Made by a program: the position numbers and the translations under genes. Below the pieces are notes generated by a model, which ran no database searches, had not been told where the DNA came from, and was given only the letters and a program-made list of their open reading frames with translations. From Kozakia baliensis (GTDB lineage Bacteria > Pseudomonadota > Alphaproteobacteria > Acetobacterales > Acetobacteraceae), in the NCBI RefSeq assembly GCF_001787335.1, contig NZ_CP014676.1, positions 1 to 64,000 of the forward strand: a stretch of 64,000 nucleotides of DNA, written 5' to 3'. Each line of letters begins with the position of its first letter. Position 1 is the first letter of the stretch. This document shows, piece after piece, positions 8,197-15,450 of the stretch.

Positions 8197-9009
8197 ATGG
8201 CGCAAGAAACCCACGACACCCTGACGCTGCTGCGCGCGCATGTGGCGCGCCTCGAGCGCCCGCCGATCGCTTCGCCAGTCTCTGGCGTGTTGCCAACCGG
8301 CACGCCCGCGATCGATGCCCATCTGGGCGGCGGATTACGTCGTGGATCGGTGCATGAACTCGTGGGCACCGGTGCCGACCGCGCGATCGGCGTCCGACCG
8401 ACCCGCTTCGTCGCCTCCATCCTCGCTCGTACGACGGGTCCCATCGTCTGGGTGCGCGGGGCCGGCACCGATCTTTGTCTTGCGGGTCTACGTCAACTCG
8501 GTCTTTCGCCCGGCCGCTTGATTTTGGTGGAAACCACGCCGGAGCAAGTGGCGACGCTCGCCGAAGACATTCTGCGCGAGCGCGGTATTTTCGCCATGGT
8601 CGCGGATATCACCGCGCCGATGACGCTCACCGCCACCCGACGTCTTCAACTCGCCGCCGAGAAAAGCGGCGCCACCGGTTTCCTGATCCATCAAGCCAAG
8701 GCCGACGGGCGGCGCGGCAAACCACCCCCTCTTCCCGCTTCCGCCTGCCAAACCCGCTGGCGGGTCGGTGCGGCCCCTTGTGTGCTGCCGTTTAACCCTT
8801 CCTGCCGTACGCCCCTCCCCGGCCCAGCGCGGTGGCAGGTCGATCTCCTGCGTCAGCGCGGCGGACCGGCGGCCTCCTGGACACTCGAGATTTCCGATGA
8901 CGACGCGACGCTTCCTCTCCGTCTGGCTTCCCCTCTGGCGGACCGATCTATGGCGTCGCCGACACCCCGACATCTGCATCTCGTCCGGTCTGGTTCTGCA
9001 GGCGCATGA
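8197..9009 (+). CDS. imuA: ImuA, SOS mutagenesis RecA-like protein
   Basis: The 270-residue protein belongs to the ImuA group of RecA/SulA-like proteins. These act with ImuB and DnaE2 in SOS-induced translesion synthesis. The RecA-like core is seen in LPTGTPAIDAHLGGGLRRGSVHEL near residue 30, where the Walker A loop is degenerate (VGTGADRAIG). It stands first in the imuA-imuB-dnaE2 order behind a LexA box, and its 3' end overlaps imuB by 113 bases. Since dnaE2 is broken downstream, the pathway may no longer work from this locus. Confidence 0.8.
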   Translation: MAQETHDTLTLLRAHVARLERPPIASPVSGVLPTGTPAIDAHLGGGLRRGSVHELVGTGADRAIGVRPTRFVASILARTTGPIVWVRGAGTDLCLAGLRQLGLSPGRLILVETTPEQVATLAEDILRERGIFAMVADITAPMTLTATRRLQLAAEKSGATGFLIHQAKADGRRGKPPPLPASACQTRWRVGAAPCVLPFNPSCRTPLPGPARWQVDLLRQRGGPAASWTLEISDDDATLPLRLASPLADRSMASPTPRHLHLVRSGSAGA

Positions 9010-10453
9010 CGGTCGCAAGCCAGTCGTTCTGGCGACCGATGCGACAGCGCAAGGGCGGGGCATCCGCGCGGGCATGACGCTCGCGCACGCGCAAAGTCTC
9101 GCGCCGGACCTGCAGGTGGCTCCGGCCACGCCGGACCGCGATGACGAAGCACTTTTGCGTTTTGCCGATTGGTGTTTTGGCTTCTCGCCGATCGTGGCCC
9201 CCGACCGGCCGGACGGCCTCTGGATCGACACCACAGGATGCGATCACCTGCAGGGTGGTGAAGCGCCGATGCTGGAGGCGCTGCGCGGACAGATCGCTGA
9301 GCGGGGATATGCGGTGCGTCTTGCCCTTGCCGACACGCCCGGCGCGGCACAGGCCGTGGCACGGTTCGGCCGCGACGCGGTCTCGATCGTGCCGCCGGGC
9401 GATCAGCGCAACGCCCTTCGGCTCCTGCCGATCGCCGCCCTGCGGATCGAAACCACGATGGTGGCCGACCTGCGTCGTCTCGGGCTGCGCACGATCGACG
9501 CCCTGCTCGAGGCCCCGCGTGCGCCTCTGGTGCGGCGTTTCGGCACGGAGGTCATGACGCGCCTCGATCAGGCGCTCGGCCACCTGCGCGAGCCGCTTCA
9601 ACCGCTTCAGCCCCGCGACGTCATTCAGGCGCGGCGCGGCTTCGTCGAGCCGATCGGCACCGCTGAGGCGATCAGCACCGTCATCGACACGCTGACCCCC
9701 GAAATCTGCGTCGCCCTGAGCCAACGCGGGCTCGGTGCACGTTGGGTGGATCTACACTGCCACCGCGTCGATGACACGGTGCAGATCGTGCGCGTCGGCC
9801 TGGCGGCCCCGGTGAACGATGTCGGGCATCTCGCGCGCCTCCTGCACGAGCGCATCGAGACGATCGAGCCGGGTTTCGGCATCGAGGCGATGCGCTTGTT
9901 CGTCACCTGCGCCGAACGCCTGAACGCGGGGCGGCAAGTCGCCAGTCTTTTGACCACCACCGGTTCCTCGTCTCAAGACGCCGATCTGGCTTGTCTGGTC
10001 GATCGGCTGCGCAATCGGGTTGGCCCCGACAAGGTGGTCTGGCTTGAGCCAAGAGCCGCGCATTGGCCGGAACACGCCCAGCGTATCCGGCGCGTCGAGG
10101 AACGTCCGACCGGGGCTCGCGGAGAAGAAGCAGGTATTTTTCTTGCTCACGAGAGACCGCCGCGCCCCGTGCGCCTGTTTTCTCCGCCAGCCCCGGTTTC
10201 CGTCACCAGCCTGCTGCCGGACGGCGCGCCGATGCAATTCGTCTGGCAGGGCCGGCCACGCCGGATCCGCGCCGCCGACGGACCCGAGCGGCTGCATGGC
10301 GATTGGTGGGGCGAGGACGGCAAGCTGGGCGCGGTCCGCGACTATTGGGTAGCCGAGGACGAGCTGGGCGAACGGTTCTGGCTGTTCCGGCGCGGGGACG
10401 GTGTGCATGACTGGTCCGGCGACCGGGCCTGGTTTCTGCATGGGCTGTTCTGA
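8897..10453 (+). CDS. imuB: ImuB, Y-family DNA polymerase-like protein
   Basis: 518 residues, close to the usual ImuB length. The start MTTRRFLSVWLPLWRTDLWRR is typical of ImuB. It is a Y-family polymerase homologue thought to be catalytically inactive and to bridge ImuA, the beta clamp and DnaE2. The Y-family body is visible as RGIRAGMTLAHAQSLAPDL near residue 52, LWIDTTGCDHLQGG near residue 110 and a helix-hairpin-helix-like TMVADLRRLGLRTIDALLEA near residue 188. The ATG at 8897 lies inside imuA, as is common in this cassette. Confidence 0.85.
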   Translation: MTTRRFLSVWLPLWRTDLWRRRHPDICISSGLVLQAHDGRKPVVLATDATAQGRGIRAGMTLAHAQSLAPDLQVAPATPDRDDEALLRFADWCFGFSPIVAPDRPDGLWIDTTGCDHLQGGEAPMLEALRGQIAERGYAVRLALADTPGAAQAVARFGRDAVSIVPPGDQRNALRLLPIAALRIETTMVADLRRLGLRTIDALLEAPRAPLVRRFGTEVMTRLDQALGHLREPLQPLQPRDVIQARRGFVEPIGTAEAISTVIDTLTPEICVALSQRGLGARWVDLHCHRVDDTVQIVRVGLAAPVNDVGHLARLLHERIETIEPGFGIEAMRLFVTCAERLNAGRQVASLLTTTGSSSQDADLACLVDRLRNRVGPDKVVWLEPRAAHWPEHAQRIRRVEERPTGARGEEAGIFLAHERPPRPVRLFSPPAPVSVTSLLPDGAPMQFVWQGRPRRIRAADGPERLHGDWWGEDGKLGAVRDYWVAEDELGERFWLFRRGDGVHDWSGDRAWFLHGLF

Positions 10454-10455
10454 GG

Positions 10456-10701
10456 ATGGACGACGATCTCACACCCGCTCGCGCGGAAGAAATCGCCGAC
10501 GCGCTGATGCACGCGCTGCGGTTCAACGGGCGGCGACGCGTTCATGACGCCGATGAGTTGATGGCGCGCCTGGTCGCGGAACGCCTAGTGGCGCATTTGC
10601 AGCGTTGCGGCTTCCGCCTCATGCGTTTGCCGTCCGCCCCGCTGCCCGATACCAGCCAGCATCGCCATCCTCATGCGGATGCACGCGAGAGCGGCCCGTG
10701 A
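10456..10701 (+). CDS. small ORF between imuB and dnaE2
   Basis: An 81-residue protein (MDDDLTPARAEEIADALMHALRF) that starts two bases after imuB and whose TGA overlaps the GTG start of dnaE2. The tight spacing shows it belongs to the SOS operon. I recognise no domain; the first 60 residues look helical. Confidence 0.6.
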   Translation: MDDDLTPARAEEIADALMHALRFNGRRRVHDADELMARLVAERLVAHLQRCGFRLMRLPSAPLPDTSQHRHPHADARESGP

Positions 10702-10943
10702 ACACGCCGCCCTATCTCGAGCTGCAAGCCGCCACCAATTTCTCTTTCCTGCGCGGGGCGAGCCATCCCGAGGAACTGTTTGCAACGGCGAAATTCCACG
10801 GCTATGCCGCGCTGGGCATCGCCGACTTCGATACCGTGGCGGGCATTGTGCGTGCCCATGTTGCGGCTGAGGCCACGGGCGTGCGCCTGATCGCCGGGTG
10901 TCGCTTGTCGCTGACGGACGGTTCCATCGTGCTGGCCTATCCC
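10698..10943 (+). pseudogene. dnaE2: dnaE2 5' fragment (error-prone polymerase III alpha)
   Basis: The GTG at 10698 opens a frame whose first 82 residues match the PHP N-terminus of DnaE2 (YLELQAATNFSFLRGASHPE). Homology stops at about 10943, after VLAYP. The frame then runs about 16 unrelated residues to a stop at 10991. A full DnaE2 is about 1000-1100 residues. The matching C-terminus lies 2.5 kb away beyond an inserted replicon, and roughly 700 residues are absent. Confidence 0.85.
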
Positions 10944-11122
10944 CTCAGAAGCTGCCAAAGTTCGCCAGGAAGCCGATCAAGAGGTCTATGACGCTGAGTC
11001 GCCTCTTGATACAGCTCATCCTCGCACTGCGGGGTCAGAAGATCGTATCCCCTCAACACGCGCCAAAAAAGCTCGCAGGTAGATAGCCTCTTCCCGCCCG
11101 CTCCTTTTCTAAAATCAATCAA
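10937..11122 (-). CDS. small ORF truncated at the dnaE2 junction
   Basis: 61 residues of protein-like sequence (MIDFRKGAGGKRLSTCELFW...). It runs from beside the replicon iterons into the dnaE2 junction. Its stop (10937-10939) lies in dnaE2 sequence, so its original C-terminus has probably been lost. Family unknown. Confidence 0.4.
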   Translation of the reverse strand: MIDFRKGAGGKRLSTCELFWRVLRGYDLLTPQCEDELYQEATQRHRPLDRLPGELWQLLRG

Positions 11123-11251
11123 AAAAAATTTGTCTGCTTATGCGCGGTGGACTTGTGGTCAGAGCCGGTGCCTGTGGTCAGGTCGCAGACCTGTCCCCAG
11201 GTGCCGAGCGGTCGCCGCAAGGCGACTGTCCACAAATCCACGGCTTCATCA

Positions 11252-11308
11252 TCTAAAGGGAATCTAAAGGAATCTCTAAAGGAAGTACCTATAGGTAAAC
11301 CTATAGGT
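11252..11308 (+). repeat. short repeats beside replicon-1 iterons
   Basis: Three copies of TCTAAAGG occur at 11252, 11263 and 11275. Two tandem copies of the palindrome ACCTATAGGT follow at 11287 and 11299, 12 bp apart, about one helical turn. A DnaA-like TGTCCACAA lies at 11228-11236. Together with the iterons this looks like the replication origin. Confidence 0.55.
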
Positions 11309-11311
11309 TTA

Positions 11312-11430
11312 GGGGGGGGGCGATCGAACGCACAAAGGGGGGGCGATCGAACGCACAAAGGGGGGGCGATCGAACGCACAAGGGGGGGGGCGATCGAACG
11401 CACAAGGGGGGGCGATCGAACGCGGATAAC
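11312..11430 (+). repeat. replicon-1 iterons (oriV), five copies
   Basis: Five direct repeats consist of a run of 6-9 G followed by CGATCGAACGCACAA(A)G. The CGATCGAACG cores start at 11321, 11344, 11367, 11391 and 11413, a spacing of 22-24 bp. Direct repeats at helical spacing beside repA are the hallmark of an iteron origin. The last copy is shortened. Confidence 0.85.
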
Positions 11431-11443
11431 TTTGGCAGACCCC

Positions 11444-12346
11444 CTAGTTACCCACAGACCGATACGGAACGGGAGGCGGCGACGACATCAGCAGGACGCC
11501 GCCTGTTACCGGTTTCACACGCGCTTCCGGATAAACAGCGAGCACCTTCTTAAGAGCCGGGAGGAATGTTTTTCGGAAGTCCTTGTTTGCTTCGGCCCCG
11601 GCGTATTCCTGACCGAACTGGTCTCTTAGGTTCTTCCAATGTACCGAGACAGGACGGCTCCCAATTCGATGCAGTCTTTCGGACAGCATGACATAGATAT
11701 CCATTGCCAGAGACGACCCGCGCAGACTGCTTAAGGCTTTGACGTTGAGGGGAACGGCCTGTGAAATCAGAGTGTCGTAATACTGGTCCGAGAGACGAAG
11801 CGTTCCAGGCCACAATGCTTTCTGCCCTTCGGCGGCCTTTTCGCTGCTCCACGCTGTAAACCGCTCGATAGGTTGGCCCCGATAGGTGTTGCGATCGGTT
11901 CCTTTCGTCCAGCCTAACCGAATGTCGCACGCCGCAAGCGCCATCATTTGAATTTTCAGGGCCTTAATCGCGGGACCGGTTCTCGGTTTCCCAAGTAATG
12001 CCAGAAATTCGGACATACTATCACCGACCGGAATTTCAGGACTTTTATGATAGAGCGCGTATGTGTTCATCCATGCGAAAATCAGCCGTGGAAGACTGCC
12101 ATAAGGGACAATCTGTTGTTCGAACTTCTTGCCTGTCCACAATTCGCCAGCAGAAATCAGTATCCCGACATCCCCGCATACCCGCTCGAAACGGTCTCCC
12201 TTTACCTTCGACCGCGGCATACCGACCTGACACATGATCGAGTGAAAAAACATGATGTCAGACATGCTATCGACAGACGAAGACTGCATCAGGGCTTCGC
12301 TTGCTTCGCCTTCAGTCAGAATCCGGCGCTTCATTAGTTCGCTCAC
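11444..12346 (-). CDS. repA: plasmid replication initiator RepA, replicon 1
   Basis: 300 residues, of the plasmid RepA type with a RepA_C-like C-terminus. The C-terminal half (SLAMDIYVMLSERLHRI, WKNLRDQFGQEY, FRKTFLPALKKVLAVYPEARV) matches the winged-helix part of such initiators. A second, distantly similar RepA is at 35389-36312. RepA would bind the five iterons just downstream and open the origin. The ATG overlaps the stop of the upstream gene by ATGA, so the pair is coupled. Confidence 0.85.
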   Translation of the reverse strand: MSELMKRRILTEGEASEALMQSSSVDSMSDIMFFHSIMCQVGMPRSKVKGDRFERVCGDVGILISAGELWTGKKFEQQIVPYGSLPRLIFAWMNTYALYHKSPEIPVGDSMSEFLALLGKPRTGPAIKALKIQMMALAACDIRLGWTKGTDRNTYRGQPIERFTAWSSEKAAEGQKALWPGTLRLSDQYYDTLISQAVPLNVKALSSLRGSSLAMDIYVMLSERLHRIGSRPVSVHWKNLRDQFGQEYAGAEANKDFRKTFLPALKKVLAVYPEARVKPVTGGVLLMSSPPPVPYRSVGN

Positions 12347-13359
12347 GATACTGTTTCCGGCTGCAAGTTATGGTCTTTTCCTGCAAGCCACTGACCGAAG
12401 GCTCGCGGATCGTCGGCTAAAGACTTGATTTGATCGCGAACAGAAGCGGCCCAGCGGTCACGCTCAAGATCGACCTGTAATTCCGCACAAGTCTCGCGCC
12501 AACCCGGCCAATAGTTCGCCCGCGAGATTTGCTCGCTATCCCAGATATCTTCCCACCATGGCAACGACCGGAGACGCTCTATCAATGCGAGAGGATTATC
12601 GTTTCCCTGCCGTAGCTGCCTGTCCAAGTCCTCGGAAATGACATGACTGGTTATCGTCAGGTTCGGGACACTGTGGGACTCTGTGTAGATCGCATAAAGC
12701 ATCTCCCACGTCAGAAGCAGGCTCTTGAGTGACGAACGGCCACCCCCGCCCGTCTCGGCCGCTAGATCTCCCGGCACGACATACGGCGTCGTAAAGACCT
12801 TGGCCGTACCGTCGCGATAATGACGCAGGAACATCAGGTCTCCGCGCTGACCTTCCCGGCGAAAAAACCGGAGTGCCTTGAGTGTGGTGATGTCACCACC
12901 CTGGCCCGCGAGCAGGGCCATTGCGCCCTCTCCCGGATTTTCTGGAATCCGCTCGTATTCAACATGATACGGCGCTCCGTCACCCGAGACGAGCCAGCCT
13001 TCATCGACGCCACACCAGCGGGCAACTGCCTGTATCTGCGAAATGCTGGGCTCGTGGGTGCCTTCGATCCATCCCTGAACAGGACCGATATAGGCTTCGC
13101 CAATTCCCTGAGCCAATCGTGCCGGGGAAATGCTGTAATCGGTTCCGAGCTGAACGCGCTTTGGACTGGCCGCAAGATCCAGCGCATGACGGATGCGACC
13201 GGTGATTTCTTGCTGCCACTTGGACATGGATCGACCTTCCACCCAGTGACGTAGAGCCAAACGGGCTTCGGCCTCCTTTGATCGTTCGGCCTCGCTCGCC
13301 ATTGTTTTCAGCTTGGTATCTATTTCATCATCCAAGCTGCGAATCATCAACATTGCCAT
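12343..13359 (-). CDS. RHH-HTH regulator upstream of repA
   Basis: 338 residues. Residues 1-45 (MAMLMIRSLDDEIDTKLKTMA) resemble an Arc/FitA-like ribbon-helix-helix domain. Residues about 65-125 (LAQGIGEAYIGPVQGWIEGTHEPS) look like a Cro/CI-type helix-turn-helix. The C-terminal 200 residues are unrecognised. The ATG at 13359 is preferred because GGAGGG lies 8 nt upstream. It is coupled to repA, so replication or copy-number control is likely but not proven. A single iteron copy lies 80 bp upstream. Confidence 0.6.
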   Translation of the reverse strand: MAMLMIRSLDDEIDTKLKTMASEAERSKEAEARLALRHWVEGRSMSKWQQEITGRIRHALDLAASPKRVQLGTDYSISPARLAQGIGEAYIGPVQGWIEGTHEPSISQIQAVARWCGVDEGWLVSGDGAPYHVEYERIPENPGEGAMALLAGQGGDITTLKALRFFRREGQRGDLMFLRHYRDGTAKVFTTPYVVPGDLAAETGGGGRSSLKSLLLTWEMLYAIYTESHSVPNLTITSHVISEDLDRQLRQGNDNPLALIERLRSLPWWEDIWDSEQISRANYWPGWRETCAELQVDLERDRWAASVRDQIKSLADDPRAFGQWLAGKDHNLQPETVS

Positions 13360-13431
13360 GGTTTTACCCTCCATAGCAGAGTGTATGCACTAGTGACTGC
13401 ACATCGCAATCACTTTCCCTATTTATTGTGT

Positions 13432-13453
13432 TTGGGGGGGGCGATCGAACGCA
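13432..13453 (+). promoter_or_regulatory. solitary iteron upstream of the repA operon
   Basis: A G run followed by CGATCGAACGCAA repeats the replicon-1 iteron, far from the other five. Its place in front of the 12343-13359/repA operon suggests an autoregulatory operator for RepA. It also marks the right edge of the inserted replicon, since dnaE2 sequence resumes just after it. Confidence 0.6.
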
Positions 13454-13499
13454 ACTCAAGCCAGATGATAACCCCGGCGCTGACGGTATCGAATTATCG

Positions 13500-14304
13500 C
13501 AGACAGCGCGTTCGCCGCCGCGCCCGCATCGGGATAAAAGTCCAAGACCTGACGACCGCTTGTGCCAATCCGGCCCCACTGGCGCACAACCGCATGCCGC
13601 TCTATGACAGCATTGAGGATGTCTGGCGCCGGGCCGATGTGCCGGTGTCGTCGCTGGAACGTCTGGCCGAGGCGGACGCGTTTCGCTCGCTGGACCTCGA
13701 CCGGCGTGCAGCGCTCTGGGCGATCAAAGGTCTCGCGCCGTCCGTGTTGCCGCTGTTCGCGGCGGCCGAGCGCTTCGCCAACCGGATCGAGAGTGAATTC
13801 AACGAACCCTCTTTTCCGCTGGCCCCGATGAGCGAGGGCGCGGACGTGGTGGAGGACTATGGCACCACGGGCCTCACCTTGCGCCGTCATCCTGTCTCGT
13901 TCCTGCGTGACGCTCTGACGCGACGCGGCGTGATCGCCTGTGCGGATCTCACACGCACGCGCGACGGCCAGCGTGTGCGTCTCGGCGGTCTGGTGCTGAT
14001 GCGTCAGCGACCGGGCACCGCCAAAGGAGTCATGTTCATGACGATTGAGGACGAGACCGGGATCGCCAACCTGATTTTCTGGAAAGACCGGATCGAGGCG
14101 CAGCGCCCGATCGTCATCGCCGCGGGTATGATCGGCGTGACGGGTATCCTTCAGTGCGAGGGCGAGGTGATTCATGTCATCGCCAAGGAAGTCGAGGATC
14201 TGACGCCGCTGCTGGCGCGCGTCGGTCAGGCTGGCATGGCGAGACAAGAGAGGGCAGCGGGAAATGAGAGAACGATTGCGGTCAAAGCACGCGATTTCCG
14301 GTGA
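13500..14304 (+). pseudogene. dnaE2: dnaE2 3' fragment (error-prone polymerase III alpha)
   Basis: DnaE2-like sequence resumes at about 13500 and continues in one frame to 14304. SIEDVWRRADVPVSSLERLA and EADAFRSLDLDRRAALW are typical of the region before the C-terminal OB domain. LGGLVLMRQRPGTAKGVMF and ETGIANLIFW belong to the OB fold. The tail VKARDFR is typical of the end. With no start region, palm or fingers it cannot make a polymerase. The left edge is approximate. Confidence 0.85.
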
Positions 14305-14385
14305 CTTTTGAGCCGGAAATGATTGTATTTGTAGAAGGCTCGAAAGGCCATTTGCCCCGCTTTTCACAAAAGCAAGGACGTCATT

Positions 14386-14658
14386 ATGTCGCTTGATAAT
14401 GTCCTCGTTGAAGGGCTGAACAAGGGAAAGATTGGGGATGCCTGTGCCGCCATCAGTACACTTGCCTGGACGAACGGCCTGACCGCGGAGCCTGAACCGA
14501 TCGACACGTTCGTCGATGCCGCCAATCGATTGTCCGGTGCCGACGCTGAACTGGATCATCACGAGAAACTGCTCGTGGCGCTCGGTCGACACGGAATCCT
14601 CAGCGACGAGGAGAGCATGGCCCTGCACGCGGCCTATCTGGCCCAACAGCGCGGGTGA
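14386..14658 (+). CDS. small hypothetical protein, 90 aa
   Basis: Unrecognised acidic 90-residue protein (MSLDNVLVEGLNKGKIGDAC) with AAGGAC upstream of the ATG. Likely all helical. It lies alone between dnaE2 and the convergent minus-strand helicase operon. Confidence 0.6.
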   Translation: MSLDNVLVEGLNKGKIGDACAAISTLAWTNGLTAEPEPIDTFVDAANRLSGADAELDHHEKLLVALGRHGILSDEESMALHAAYLAQQRG

Positions 14659-14701
14659 AATTCGACCCGCTGGAGCATCAACCAAGTCACGAGCTCGCCG
14701 A

Positions 14702-15160
14702 TCAATACCCGGCGCGACGGCGAATTGCCTGGATCACGAGACGCAACCTGAGTTCCGCGCTCCGTTCGCGCAACGTTGCGCGAAGATCGTGGTAGAGACC
14801 GACCAGCCGGAAGAGAGATGTTTGGCGCGCCCAGCCCGCTACTTGCGGCGGTAAGGGCATTTTCATCGCTGCGCGCGCGATCCCGGCATGGAGCTGCCCG
14901 CGCCCAATCCGATAGAATTCGCCTCGCGTCTCGCTGCGCAGCCGAGCGCCGCGCCGGCACAGGCGATATCGCCAGGCATAGACCTCCCCGCGCGAGCGGG
15001 TCTCACCGCCGACCGGTGTAAACCGGTCGAGCGTGACGATCAGGCAATCATCGGCGAAGTGCCGCACCAGCGTGCGGGCTCGTTGCAGATATTGTTTCGA
15101 ACACCCGACATAGGCCGAGCCGTCGCAAAAAAGCAGCGCAAAAACGGTATATTCCGACAT
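14702..15160 (-). CDS. GIY-YIG-like nuclease domain protein
   Basis: 152 residues. The start YTVFALLFCDGSAYVGCSKQ fits the GIY-YIG layout, with a Y at position 4, YVG near residue 18 and an R at about 28. Such domains nick or cut DNA in repair, homing and restriction enzymes. A clear ribosome binding site (AGGAGAAA) fixes the start. It is the last gene of the minus-strand helicase operon. Confidence 0.55.
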   Translation of the reverse strand: MSEYTVFALLFCDGSAYVGCSKQYLQRARTLVRHFADDCLIVTLDRFTPVGGETRSRGEVYAWRYRLCRRGARLRSETRGEFYRIGRGQLHAGIARAAMKMPLPPQVAGWARQTSLFRLVGLYHDLRATLRERSAELRLRLVIQAIRRRAGY

Positions 15161-15222
15161 GCCATTTCTCCTCGTGAGCGAATTTCCTCGCATCTCATCG
15201 CCGCGGCCCGTCGATCTGCCGG

Positions 15223-15450
15223 TCAGTTCTTTCGTCCATGTCCGATGCGCGGCATGCGTGGCGGTGGAACGGCGCGACCGAGCGCACGATGCGCGCCGCA
15301 ATACCAAAGCGTGCCGCCGTCCCGCTGCGTGAAGCCGAACGCCGCCCCTCTTCCGCACCTTGCGCAGTCGTGCGCCCAACCGTGAGCCCGCCGGTTCGGA
15401 CGCGGAGGATCGCTCAGCGCGCCCGTCTCAGGAAGCCGCGCGCCGCTCAT
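15223..15450 (-). CDS. small zinc-binding-like protein, 75 aa
   Basis: 75 residues with CARCGRGAAFGFTQRDGG then WYCGAHR, a CxxC...CxxH arrangement suggesting a single zinc site. The start overlaps the helicase stop by ATGA. Role unknown. Confidence 0.6.
   Translation of the reverse strand: MSGARLPETGALSDPPRPNRRAHGWAHDCARCGRGAAFGFTQRDGGTLWYCGAHRALGRAVPPPRMPRIGHGRKN

Noticed and set aside
11119-11403. Minus-strand ORF with repeats of RSIAPPL
   Set aside because: The repeats are the iterons translated; no ribosome binding site and no coding character outside them.
13456-14685. 409-residue minus-strand ORF opposite the dnaE2 fragment
   Set aside because: No motifs; the plus strand matches DnaE2 clearly.
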